Shown here: positions 1 through 9,359 of the stretch, one piece after another
Position numbering within the stretch: the first letter of the stretch is position 1
Layout of the letters: each line of letters opens with the position of its first letter
Assembly (NCBI GenBank): GCA_902574425.1
Contig: CACGNA010000001.1
Span: 1-64,000 of the forward strand
Direction of reading: 5' to 3'
Source: an uncultured Prochlorococcus sp.
GTDB taxonomy: Bacteria; Cyanobacteriota; Cyanobacteriia; PCC-6307; Cyanobiaceae
DNA length: 64,000 nt
The notes under the pieces: model-generated
What the model was told of the DNA's origin: nothing
Databases searched by the model: none
The model's input: only the letters and a program-made list of their open reading frames with translations
Made by a program: the position numbers and the translations under genes

Positions 1-160
1 TGATTAGCGCATAAAGAGTTATTAGTGTCTTTATGAAACTAGATCTTAGGCGGGCGATCCCTGGGCGATCAAATGCTTAACTATGCAATACTTTGCTGCA
101 TTTAAAGCATTTCTTGAGACTCATTATGGCTATATATATTTCAAACTTAAGTTATGAGAC

Positions 161-220
161 AGGAGCGCTAAGAGAAACACTAGATTGATATAGTTTGATC
201 TAGTTTGTGCCTACTTATTT
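161..220 (+). repeat. Copy 1 of a dispersed hairpin element (GAGCGCTAA...ACTAGAT-loop-ATCTAGT-TTGTGCCTA)
   Basis: Shared flanks GAGCGCTAA and TTTGTGCCTA with 2880-2935; stem 179-185/198-204. Confidence 0.45.
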
Positions 221-257
221 CTTTATATAGAATTACAACGACCTCTTTATCAAGCAA

Positions 258-362
258 TTAATAATTAATTTTTTTATTTAATTTATTTACATTTAGCCCA
301 ATGAACTGCACCCATATAATTGCAGCGATGATTGGTAATAAAACGATAGCAAGTTTTAACAT
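258..362 (-). CDS. PsbY-like small single-TM protein (34 aa)
   Basis: Manual translation MLKLAIVLLPIIAAIIWVQFIGLNVNKLNKKINY; single TM helix resembling PsbY (IV.LP..AA..W). Confidence 0.45.
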   Translation of the reverse strand: MLKLAIVLLPIIAAIIWVQFIGLNVNKLNKKINY

Positions 363-587
363 TTTGAAAATAGTGTTATTTGCTAAACATAATAACGTTT
401 AAATAAATAGCCAAGAAATAGGTACTTTCCTAAACTCTGACGTTAGAAGTAAGTCTCAACTAGTAAAAATTACACCCAAAAAACCTAACACCCAAAATGC
501 ACCCAAAACTGATATTAGTTAGTGATTTCTAAAATTTTACAAAATTTCATATAAAACATGTTAGCTTGTAAAAAAATTTTTATTTAA

Positions 588-1709
588 GTGAAATCTATTA
601 AAGCATTAAGCCTAATACCAATAGCTTTTAGTTCTATTCTGTCTGTTTATGCTAACGAATACAAATTTGAAGAATTCAAATTTGATCAGGTTGAAAACAA
701 GCAGAATATATATCAACCAAAAGATAAATTAGATGAATACATTATCAAAGGAGCAACTTATTCAACCAAGTTTGTTCCCTTAATGAATGGAGGTGCAGAG
801 GGTGATGAATATACAAGCATTATGGCTAAAGACGCTAAAAGTCTTTTAGTTGATGCCGGATTTGATTTCGCAAATGCAAAAGCAAATGGTGAGATACAAA
901 AAATTCCATTTTTTGCTCAAACAACTGTAAATATCTCTGGCGGAACAGAATCAGATACAAGCTTCTCAATAAATAGTTTGATGAAGCTTGGAGAACTTGC
1001 AAAAGATGAAGAAGGCGATTTAAAAACTCTTGCATTTTCTCAGGCAAGATTTGCTACTGCCACTAATGCTGATGGTTCCACTATTAACCTTGGTTTAGGA
1101 ATTAGAAATCGTCCAAATGACATTTCTATGGTTGGAGCTAATGCTTTCTGGGATTACAGAATGACTGATTATAGTGATGCCCATAGCAGACTTGGATTGG
1201 GTGGAGAATATTTCTGGAAAGATTTTGAATTTAGAAATAACTGGTATATGTCAATAACTGATGAAAAGGATGTAACCATAAAAGGTACAACATATAAGGA
1301 GAGAGTAGTACCAGGATGGGATGTGGAAGTAGGTTACAGATTACCAAACAAACCAGAATTAGCTTTCTTTGTAAGAGGGTTTAACTGGGATTATAAAAAT
1401 ACTCAAGATAATTCAGGATTAGAAGGGTCAGTAAGTTGGCAAGCTACGCCACATGTTGGTCTTGAAGCTTGGGTTTCTAATGAAATTTCTGCTGCTTCTA
1501 CAACTTTGAATAGTTCTCTTCCAGGGACGGATGAAACTTTCTTTGGTTTAAGAATGAATATCACTGGAAGTCCTGTGAAGTTTGAGAAAGCCAACTATAA
1601 GCAAAATATGATTACCCAAATGACTCAACCAGTAAAGCGTAATTATGATGTTCTTTTAGAGAGGTCAGCTGCAGGAGCAGGATTCCAGAATCGAGCAAAA
1701 GGTACATAA
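588..1709 (+). CDS. Inverse autotransporter beta-domain (intimin/invasin-like barrel) protein, GTG start
   Basis: Signal peptide; GGAEGDEY..., LGLGIRNRPNDISMVGANAFWDYRMTDYSDAHSRLGLGGEYFWKDFEFRNNWY is typical of inverse autotransporter barrels. Confidence 0.75.
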   Translation: MKSIKALSLIPIAFSSILSVYANEYKFEEFKFDQVENKQNIYQPKDKLDEYIIKGATYSTKFVPLMNGGAEGDEYTSIMAKDAKSLLVDAGFDFANAKANGEIQKIPFFAQTTVNISGGTESDTSFSINSLMKLGELAKDEEGDLKTLAFSQARFATATNADGSTINLGLGIRNRPNDISMVGANAFWDYRMTDYSDAHSRLGLGGEYFWKDFEFRNNWYMSITDEKDVTIKGTTYKERVVPGWDVEVGYRLPNKPELAFFVRGFNWDYKNTQDNSGLEGSVSWQATPHVGLEAWVSNEISAASTTLNSSLPGTDETFFGLRMNITGSPVKFEKANYKQNMITQMTQPVKRNYDVLLERSAAGAGFQNRAKGT

Positions 1710-1760
1710 AAAACTTTCTAATTACATAAAAATCAAAACTTAATTTAACTTTTCCCTAAA

Positions 1761-2633
1761 ATGTCATTTAAATCTCTTTTCAAAACAATCATAAAGACCA
1801 GTTCATTGTCCCTTATTGGCATCTCAAGTTTATCAAACTTCTCTACTTCATTAAAAGCTGAAGAAACACCATCATTATGTAAAGATGTACTTGGAACTCT
1901 TAATACAAGTACAGGAGCCTATTCTAAAACTGCTGCACAAATACAAGCAGCTGGAGTAACTTTTTGTGCAGGAACACCAGATAGATTTGAACTTGATATA
2001 TACGAAATGGGATTGTGCACCTCAAATCCAATAGTTGGTTCTCCTAAAGCATTTAGCAAAGCAAATTGTATTGAATCTATGACTAGCTCAACTGCAACAA
2101 CAGCTGATTTAGCTGGGACAACGGTAGACCTTCCCTCAGCTTCATCTAGGCCTGCAAACAATACTTATAGTTATGCTTATATAGTAATTAAGAATACTTT
2201 TGGACTTAAAGGGAGTTTAAAAATCAATGATGGATCCGGTGGTGTGCATCAATATTGCTCAACATCAACAGGGGGTAGTACAAACGCTGCAGCATCTTGT
2301 ACACCAGTAAATCATACTGAAACCCTAAGCTCATTTGATGATACATTTTCTCCAGATTTTGGCCCTGCCGAAATGCCCTCAGGAGGAGAAGTTTCTGCGA
2401 TCTTAACAGATAGTTCACTAGTTAGAGCCGGCTCAGAGGGGGCAGTTGAAAGATTAGTAGCAGTTTTTGCAACAAATGCTGGTTCACCCGTAGTTATTAA
2501 TGACTCAGTATCTGGATTAGAAGTTGAATTACAAGTCACAGATGGAGGTTATGGGATTGAATTTAGTAGCAGTACTGGTCACGTTATTGATTTTGGATCA
2601 ATGCCTTTCAAACCTATTTTTACTACTTTTTAA
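1761..2633 (+). CDS. Secreted hypothetical protein with N-terminal signal peptide
   Basis: ORF with hydrophobic N-terminus ending near KAEE; 51 bp after the inverse autotransporter ORF. Confidence 0.7.
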   Translation: MSFKSLFKTIIKTSSLSLIGISSLSNFSTSLKAEETPSLCKDVLGTLNTSTGAYSKTAAQIQAAGVTFCAGTPDRFELDIYEMGLCTSNPIVGSPKAFSKANCIESMTSSTATTADLAGTTVDLPSASSRPANNTYSYAYIVIKNTFGLKGSLKINDGSGGVHQYCSTSTGGSTNAAASCTPVNHTETLSSFDDTFSPDFGPAEMPSGGEVSAILTDSSLVRAGSEGAVERLVAVFATNAGSPVVINDSVSGLEVELQVTDGGYGIEFSSSTGHVIDFGSMPFKPIFTTF

Positions 2634-2764
2634 TTAGTTGGATATCATTAAATAATCTTTTTTTTATAAACGCACCCAAAACTCACTCAAAATAAATCAT
2701 ATTAGTCCGAATTAAGCCACGCTTTATTTCTAAAAAGTCCTTATGTAACTATAAGCCTTAGTTA

Positions 2765-2935
2765 TATCCTTATTGGTGTAAGTGCTTTAGGAGCACTAGG
2801 TCGCAGTTTCTAATCTTGTAGCCACGATCAGTATTTGCAACCCTTTATAAATATTTGAACTAGCCTCATATTGAAAATGGAGCGCTAAAAGTAGATCTAA
2901 AACGAAATAATTTAATCTACTTTGTGCCTAGTTTT
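2765..2935 (+). repeat. Copy 2 of dispersed hairpin element; 5' part also resembles 4580-4630
   Basis: TAAGTGCTTTAGGAGCACTAGGTCGCAGTTT...; perfect 9-bp stem AAAGTAGAT/ATCTACTTT followed by GTGCCTAGTTTT. Confidence 0.5.
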
Positions 2936-2953
2936 CTCCTTGTATATAATAGA

Positions 2954-3070
2954 TTAACGATTTTCTTTTAAATTTAAATTCTTGGTATTTGCGCTATCTG
3001 AAGAAAGAAATAAAAATAATATGATACTAATTAAACCTGAGAAGGTAAGTGTTAGTTGAAGAACTTCCAT
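2954..3070 (-). CDS. Small single-TM protein (38 aa), paralogue of 10410-10529
   Basis: MEVLQLTLTFSGLISIILFLFLSSDSANTKNLNLKENR preceded by AAGGTGG. Confidence 0.55.
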   Translation of the reverse strand: MEVLQLTLTFSGLISIILFLFLSSDSANTKNLNLKENR

Positions 3071-3348
3071 AATTAACCACCTTAATTATGTTTCTACTAC
3101 AAAGTTAGCAGTATTCTTAGTTTTCAAAAAGAGTAAATCTCCTTACTTATTTATGGAATAGTTACTTTAAAGAATAACCAGTATAGTGAGCTTCTTCTTA
3201 TATTTTTATCGAGTCACCATAGTAACTTTCCGCTATCTTAATCAATATCTAGTAGAAAAAATTAGCAAGTATTTTCTCCATAAGAATCTCTATAACTATT
3301 ATTATTCAAATCAGAATCTCTAACTAAAACAACGTAGAAAAAAGTTAT

Positions 3349-3534
3349 TTAGACTTCCCAATCTATGTCGTAATCGTCATCAATATTATTTTCCCAAACC
3401 CTAGCAAGTTCTCTTAGTAGAGTTTTTATTTCCATATCTGTAGCTCCAGATTCGTCTTGAAACTTGGTGCATATAACTTTAATTTCGTCATAAACTTGTT
3501 CTAGTAATATTGTTTTTTGATCTGGATTCGCCAT
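3349..3534 (-). CDS. Hypothetical acidic small protein
   Basis: ORF track; start overlaps upstream ORF stop (TAATG). Confidence 0.55.
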   Translation of the reverse strand: MANPDQKTILLEQVYDEIKVICTKFQDESGATDMEIKTLLRELARVWENNIDDDYDIDWEV

Positions 3535-3683
3535 TAATTTTTATCTATTACTTCTCCTCCATACTCCCTCGCTATCACATCTAAACACATAAGAATATCT
3601 TTATTTTTCAATAGATCTGTTTCACTCAAATACCTAAGAAGAGTTCTTATTTGATCAATAGTGTTTTCTTGTAATTCCTTCAT
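3534..3683 (-). CDS. Hypothetical small protein (49 aa), translationally coupled to 3349-3534
   Basis: MKELQENTIDQIRTLLRYLSETDLLKNKDILMCLDVIAREYGGEVIDKN; TAATG overlap. Confidence 0.5.
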   Translation of the reverse strand: MKELQENTIDQIRTLLRYLSETDLLKNKDILMCLDVIAREYGGEVIDKN

Positions 3684-4118
3684 TAGTAATTAATTAACAT
3701 CTTCCATAAGCATAGCAACCATAAGGGTTTTCTCTAATTAATTTTAATTTTCTAGAATTTATTTTCATAGGGAAATCGCTGCAATTATTAAGCGTTTCAA
3801 GGATTAAAGTCTCTACATTTTGACCTTTTTTTCTTAATCCTTGATATCAGCATCCCATTCGTAATTCTCCAAGATAAATATTAATTGAGTCTCTGCTCTA
3901 TAAATATCTATTTTTCTTTTAAGCATTTTCAGAAATCTAATCATCTAAGAATAAACCAAATACAAATTCCGATAATGACTATAACTCTCTAAATTTATTA
4001 TTATCAATAAGTAAATATACTGAAGTGATTGATATGACTGAGTTCTAGTAACAAATCTAAATAAAAAAATAGACCTAAGCATGCTTAAATACTCCAAATC
4101 TTATTAACTTATAAATAA

Positions 4119-4433
4119 ATGGCTTATTCAGAAACAAAAATTGTAATAGGTGGTATAGCCCATATTCCTGTTCTTATTTTTATAGCTAATTTTATTAAAG
4201 GAAAGTTTGAAGTTAAAAAGGAAACGTTAAAAAAAACTTTAGTTAAAGAAGATCCAGTTAAAGTAATTGAGGCAAAAGAAACTTTAGTTAAAGAAGACAA
4301 AGAAAAAGCAATAAAGAAACTATCAAATAAGCTGGATAATATTGAAGAAAAGGCAGATGAGGTTTTTGAAAAAGTAAAGAAAAAAAAGAAAGATAAGAAA
4401 AAGAAAAAAAAGAAAGATATGAAAAGAGATTAA
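4119..4433 (+). CDS. N-terminal TM protein with poly-lysine C-terminal tail
   Basis: Hydrophobic N-terminus then KKKKKDKKKKKKKDMKRD. Confidence 0.6.
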   Translation: MAYSETKIVIGGIAHIPVLIFIANFIKGKFEVKKETLKKTLVKEDPVKVIEAKETLVKEDKEKAIKKLSNKLDNIEEKADEVFEKVKKKKKDKKKKKKKDMKRD

Positions 4434-4544
4434 CTGATCGCAAGAGATATGAAACAAAAATATTCTTAAAATTAGCTTAAATAGTTGTCAAATATATCTC
4501 ATTTTGTCATTTCAAATCAAGTAATGCTTCCTAACTATTTATTC

Positions 4545-4730
4545 ATGCTGTGTTGACATAGTGTTCCTGGATTTGTTAAGTGCTTTGAGAACAGACTAGG
4601 TTGCACTACAAATTCTATAGCCACTGTTATTTATAGTAGTAAGTTTCAGCTTATATTTAACTCAGGATGTTGCTTTAATACTTTTGAAGCGGTTAAATTT
4701 ACTTGCAAACCTAGTTTTTAAATTAGATTA
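4545..4730 (+). repeat. Divergent copy 3 of dispersed element
   Basis: TTAAGTGCTTTGAGAACAGACTAGGTTGCA...TATAGCCAC resembles 2770-2825. Confidence 0.35.
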
Positions 4731-5202
4731 TTTACATAACCAATCATTTAAACAATATAGATTACTAAGGTGAAAGTCGCATTTGTCAATAAGTCCAAAT
4801 CTTAAATAGGAAAGAAGTTTTAAGAGGTATCTGAATAACAGAAATATTATCTTTTTATCAAACTCTACTTTTGCATAATATCCATTTTCATATTTAATTG
4901 TTGGTCCTCTATCCGTATATGTTTGTACTTCAAACCGAACATCTTTGTGAGTCGATTGTTTAATCTTCTTAGTTAGAACTTAGTAGTATTCAGTAACAAG
5001 TTTAAATGTCTTCAACACTAATCAAGTCTTGTGATAAAAATTTGTTGAGTTACAAAGATTCATCAAATAATACACATCAAGTCGGCTTATATGCTTGCGA
5101 TGAATACGACTGCCTGATGCTTGCAAGAGAATTTAACTCTTACTTAAATGACCATCCAAGCTCTGTAATCAGAATCCAATAAAAATTTTGAGGTAATTAA
5201 TC

Positions 5203-5367
5203 ATGAATTTCAAAAGATCACCATTCGCAATTCAAGATAAAAACACAAGAGATCTTGATTATGCAAAAGATTATCCAACTATTGCAGATTTAATGCGAGA
5301 ACAGAAAGTCCTAAACAATAAGGAGAATACAGTTCACCATAGAAGAGATTTAGATTCTCTTGGTTAG
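5203..5367 (+). CDS. Hypothetical small protein (MNFKRSPFAIQ...), tandem paralogue of the next ORF
   Basis: Manual translation MNFKRSPFAIQDKNTRDLDYAKDYPTIADLMREQKVLNNKENTVHHRRDLDSLG. Confidence 0.5.
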   Translation: MNFKRSPFAIQDKNTRDLDYAKDYPTIADLMREQKVLNNKENTVHHRRDLDSLG

Positions 5368-5387
5368 TTTATTACGAATAGCTAGTT

Positions 5388-5573
5388 ATGAATTCTAAAA
5401 AATCACCATTCTCAATCCTCAATAATGAGATAAGAGAAATGAATTATATAAAGGGAGTTTACAAGAGAAGGATTCAAGCTGAAATTGAATCTTATCAAGA
5501 TTCTGAGGATGAAGATAAGAGAGATACAATTCAAGCTCAAGATATATTGATGCTTGATAAAATCTTAATTTAG
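5388..5573 (+). CDS. Hypothetical small protein (MNSKKSPFSIL...)
   Basis: ORF track; N-terminus similar to 5203 ORF. Confidence 0.55.
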   Translation: MNSKKSPFSILNNEIREMNYIKGVYKRRIQAEIESYQDSEDEDKRDTIQAQDILMLDKILI

Positions 5574-5901
5574 TAAACATTTATTGATTGGAGAACCAAT
5601 ATTCATGATAAAAAATTTAGTAGAGATTACTTTACTGCTTCCATTGCAGTTAGTGGGTTAATATATTCTTTTTCTCAAAAAAATATATTTTCTTATCATC
5701 CTTTTTTCTATCTCGGTTAAAACAAGAAACCCCTCCAGAAATTCCAACTACTGAAAGGGTTATTAAATCGATTCGCAACTATATTGAATCAATCTATGTC
5801 TTGCAGCAAACGTAGAGTGTGCTGACGAGGTTTGGCCTCAATTAATTTATAGCAATAAAATTAAAAATTAACGAATATTGCTGATGAAATTAGCTTTTAA
5901 T

Positions 5902-6087
5902 TTATAAGGTAATATTTTCATCCTCAAGTTTTTTCTTGAGTTCTATAGGCATATAATCAATATCTTTCTTAATTACATCAATTGCATCTTTATACTTTTC
6001 AGGTTCAGCTAAAAGCATTTTTATCAAATTGTATTGACTTTCTATTTCTTGAGAAGAGAATTTTCCCATAAAATAAGAGGTTGACAT
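5902..6087 (-). CDS. Hypothetical protein (61 aa)
   Basis: ORF track. Confidence 0.45.
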   Translation of the reverse strand: MSTSYFMGKFSSQEIESQYNLIKMLLAEPEKYKDAIDVIKKDIDYMPIELKKKLEDENITL

Positions 6088-6232
6088 CCCTCTATATTAA
6101 ATCGACTGTCAATAATTTCAAAAAAAATAATTACTATTTTTATCATAGAAAGATCTTGATTTAATAATTAAGAGAACATATAGATATTGAAAAGCTTCCT
6201 CAAAGTTAATTTAAATGTTACACAATTGGAAT

Positions 6233-6379
6233 ATGGCAGATCCAGTTCTCTATCTATCTATGGTTTTGGGATTTGGAGGTGTTTATGTATTAATCTCTTC
6301 TTTCCATGATGATGATGATGGTGATGATGATGGAGAAAAATATATTTATAATCTTGAAATCTCCGACTTAGCTAATTAG
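6233..6379 (+). CDS. Small TM protein with Asp-rich segment (HDDDDGDDDG)
   Basis: Manual translation MADPVLYLSMVLGFGGVYVLISSFHDDDDGDDDGEKYIYNLEISDLAN. Confidence 0.6.
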   Translation: MADPVLYLSMVLGFGGVYVLISSFHDDDDGDDDGEKYIYNLEISDLAN

Positions 6380-6428
6380 AAGACTAGTTAGTGAGAAAAG
6401 CTAATCTTTCAAATATTAAACGTTTCAT

Positions 6429-7067
6429 CTAGAACAAACTCATTTGATCAGTTTGTTTTTTATTAACTTGTTCTGATACCCATCCATCTGGTGACCAACC
6501 CATCATGATTGACAGTAAACCTTTTAATTCATAGGAATCTTTTACCTGTTCGGTCCAATGTTCCTCATATCCACTAGGCACCACAACAGGCATGCGGTGA
6601 TGTAACGGTTTAATTAGATCATTTGGTTCCGTTGTCAAAACACAGCAACTTTCTATTTCGGCCCCATTCGGCGAAGTCCACTTGCTCCAGATTCCTGCAA
6701 ACCAAAAAGTCTCGTAATTTTCTTTACGAATACGGTATTTTTTCTCAAAAAACCCACTTGCGGGTATTAAACACCTCTTATATCTCCAACTTCTACTAAA
6801 TAATTTGTTTTCTTCAACGGTTTCTGATCTTGCATTAAATGGTCTTGTTTTTTTTTTATCAAATGGGTTTTTAACCCAGGGCGGAATAAAACCCCAAGAC
6901 ATAAAGGTTGTTTTCATTTTGCCCTCATTCTTAATCACGAGAACTGGATCACCTGGCCTAAGTAATCTTTGAGTCTCATATTTAATATCAAGTCCACCAG
7001 GATAGTCTTGTTTCAAAACTTTAGGCAAATTATTAAATTCGGTATTAAGTTCAAATCTTCCGCACAT
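6429..7067 (-). CDS. SOS response-associated peptidase (SRAP / YedK-HMCES family)
   Basis: N-terminal MCGRFELN, FNARSETVEE, RRCLIPASGFFE-type motif, HHRMPV. Confidence 0.92.
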   Translation of the reverse strand: MCGRFELNTEFNNLPKVLKQDYPGGLDIKYETQRLLRPGDPVLVIKNEGKMKTTFMSWGFIPPWVKNPFDKKKTRPFNARSETVEENKLFSRSWRYKRCLIPASGFFEKKYRIRKENYETFWFAGIWSKWTSPNGAEIESCCVLTTEPNDLIKPLHHRMPVVVPSGYEEHWTEQVKDSYELKGLLSIMMGWSPDGWVSEQVNKKQTDQMSLF

Positions 7068-7306
7068 TTTTTTCCAAAAACCTTATTAAAAACTCACTTT
7101 TAAAAAAAGAGCTAATTTCTTCTTATTTTAAATCTACTGTCAATTAAGACTTTTGATATTTTTACTTATTACTAGTTTTAGGTAGTTGGTAAGAATATGC
7201 CTCAAATCCATAAAGAACTACAGGTTCATTTCCTATATTTTCAACTAAATGCTTATAGTTATTATGACTTTCCACAAATGATTAAATCTAAAATTAAATA
7301 CTAATT

Positions 7307-7612
7307 CTAGGCTGTTTCAATTTCTTTATGAACAGAAAGAAATTCCTGGTCTGTTAAAACAGGTGTAACTTCAATTTCTACGCCAAAATTATCAACCCAG
7401 ATACTACTCCATTTCCAAATGTTCTGATGGTTTGAAGATTCAATAATCGCCCAACCATTAGCTCCCTCAGGGTTTACTACACGATTAACAACTTTAAAAC
7501 CATCAAACTCATCACCTTCGCATCCTCCTTCCACAAAGCCAGCAAAAGCCTCTGCACCTTGCAAATGACTCTCTTGATCTGGGAATTGCCAGTGAACAAT
7601 GTAAGTTTGCAT
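7307..7612 (-). CDS. DUF3303-family protein
   Basis: MQTYIVHWQFPD...GWAIIESSNHQNIWKWSSIW. Confidence 0.7.
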   Translation of the reverse strand: MQTYIVHWQFPDQESHLQGAEAFAGFVEGGCEGDEFDGFKVVNRVVNPEGANGWAIIESSNHQNIWKWSSIWVDNFGVEIEVTPVLTDQEFLSVHKEIETA

Positions 7613-7729
7613 AACTAAAATAATTTTTTTTAATTATTAATTATCGAATTTAAAAATTAAATAAAAAATCTTTAAACACTAATTTAAAAAAGATATAAGC
7701 TTAAATAGTCAAAAAAAAAGACTCTTGCG

Positions 7730-7902
7730 AGCCTAGGTGATGGGGATTTCTATCATGACAAATTAAACTGAAACTAACAACCCCATCAATAGGTAATTTT
7801 TATTACTTACAAACACCATATGTAGTGCTAGTATTTTACAAAGGGCTGGGTGATGGGGATTATCCCGCTTTTTGATTAGGGCGAAGCTTCCGCCCTTTTT
7901 TT
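7730..7902 (+). ncRNA. Candidate structured ncRNA with 3' Rho-independent terminator
   Basis: CCTA..GATGGGG/CCCCATC..TAGG stem; repeated 12-mer GGTGATGGGGAT; terminator GGGCG-aagcttc-CGCCC-T7; no ORF. Confidence 0.45.
7879..7902 (+). terminator. Rho-independent terminator
   Basis: GGGCGAAGCTTCCGCCCTTTTTTT. Confidence 0.8.
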
Positions 7903-8442
7903 ATGGAAAAATTTACTTTAATCAATAAAAATAGATCGAGAATAAAAGTATTTGAACCTTTTGAAGATAGTTCAAATACTTCACCTATCATTAAATGCAA
8001 TTATGATTTCTTATGGTTGTGTTTATAAACGATCAAGTAAGCCAGTTATGAAAGGTTCAAGGGTTGAATCTATCGAAGAAGCTAGAAAAGAATATAAAGA
8101 ACTATTAGTGGCGGGATGGGGGAAAACTTATAGATACAATATTTTTTTTTAAAATGGTTAATAGGTTTACTTTACTTTAAATTTGAAATTATTAAAAAGT
8201 AATTGCTCTATAAGCTCCAAAGTGGTGGATTAATTATGAAAAAAGACATTTATTCAAACATTAAAGTTTCAGATGCATTGGGATTTTTTTTTGAATGAAT
8301 AACTTCTTTGAGTATCTATAGTGAGGGAGTGGATTGCACAACAGCAATCTTATGTAAGACATTTAGAACCAAACAATATTGATTACCCTTTAAGTTTTGT
8401 TTTTTATAATCAAAGCTGATTGATAATTGTTAGATTTAATTG

Positions 8443-8556
8443 ATGGTATTTCCACCCTCACATGTTGTTTTTGGTCTATTGCTTTTATCCATAGCAGTAG
8501 TTCTAATTTGGGATATTAGATATAATCCTTTTGGAGAAGACGAAGACGGAATTTAA
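8443..8556 (+). CDS. Small single-TM protein (37 aa)
   Basis: MVFPPSHVVFGLLLLSIAVVLIWDIRYNPFGEDEDGI; followed by terminator-like hairpin. Confidence 0.6.
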   Translation: MVFPPSHVVFGLLLLSIAVVLIWDIRYNPFGEDEDGI

Positions 8557-8567
8557 TTTTCAACTAG

Positions 8568-8620
8568 GAAGTTGGTTTGTAGGAGGTGAATGAAACTTCC
8601 TTTTCTTTCTTTTGAGTCTT
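8568..8620 (+). terminator. Rho-independent terminator-like hairpin
   Basis: GGAAGTT...AACTTCC followed by TTTTCTTTCTTTT. Confidence 0.5.
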
Positions 8621-9104
8621 GTTAAGCAACTAAAGAGCCCAGTTCCAAAAATGTAATAGCAATAGAGTTAATCATATTAAATGCTTTTATATATAGAAAC
8701 AAATTTGTTCAAAATATAAATGATTAAAATTTAATTTCTAAAAATATAGCTATTTTTTCAAATTCTTTATCTTTGGCTTTGAAGTTAGAATTGCGAAACC
8801 GCAAAAGGAAAATGCTTATCGCACCATAAGTAATTGCTATTTCATAAGAATGAATAACTTTTTCTTATTTCTCATTTGATATTGCATAGTAGCTTTTAGG
8901 TGTTGCACTTCTTTTTCTAAAGTCTCAATTCTTTTTTCTAAAACTTCATTACTAGCAATATTTTTGGGAGATATATTCCTTGAAATTTATATTATTGAAA
9001 AGCAAACTTATTAGCAATAGTAAATTACAAATAAGTATTAGCGCCTATTGATGAGGATAATTTATCTAGATAAATTAGGCAGAATATAAATTTAGGGGGA
9101 ATTT

Positions 9105-9248
9105 ATGAGTGGAGATTATGAGACACTAGAAATTAATCAACCAAAAATCTCATATTTTCAGAAAAGATCCGAAAATAATACAGAATGGTTAGATGAATTA
9201 ATCAATAAAATTGAAGATATGAAAAATAACATATCCAAAGCTGCTTAA
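9105..9248 (+). CDS. Hypothetical small protein (47 aa)
   Basis: MSGDYETLEINQPKISYFQKRSENNTEWLDELINKIEDMKNNISKAA; RBS AGGGGGA. Confidence 0.55.
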   Translation: MSGDYETLEINQPKISYFQKRSENNTEWLDELINKIEDMKNNISKAA

Positions 9249-9359
9249 TAAAAGACAAAGAGCTAAGGGAATTAGAGAAATTTTTAAAAGAAAATTGCTA
9301 CAATGAAGTACTAAAGATTTATATTTGAGGGTAGTTTTAGACCAAAACAAAGAATACGA

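Noticed and set aside
835-1594. Antisense ORFs within the inverse autotransporter gene (and similar antisense ORFs across core genes)
   Set aside because: Shadow ORFs opposite well-supported coding sequences; no independent support.
5725-5765. AACCCCT...AGGGGTT-like hairpin
   Set aside because: Stem is imperfect with a long loop and no clean T tract.
7952-8152. 66-aa ORF after the candidate ncRNA
   Set aside because: Possible coding (KPVMKGSRVESIEEARKEYKELLVAGW), but the start region is doubtful and evidence was insufficient for a confident call.
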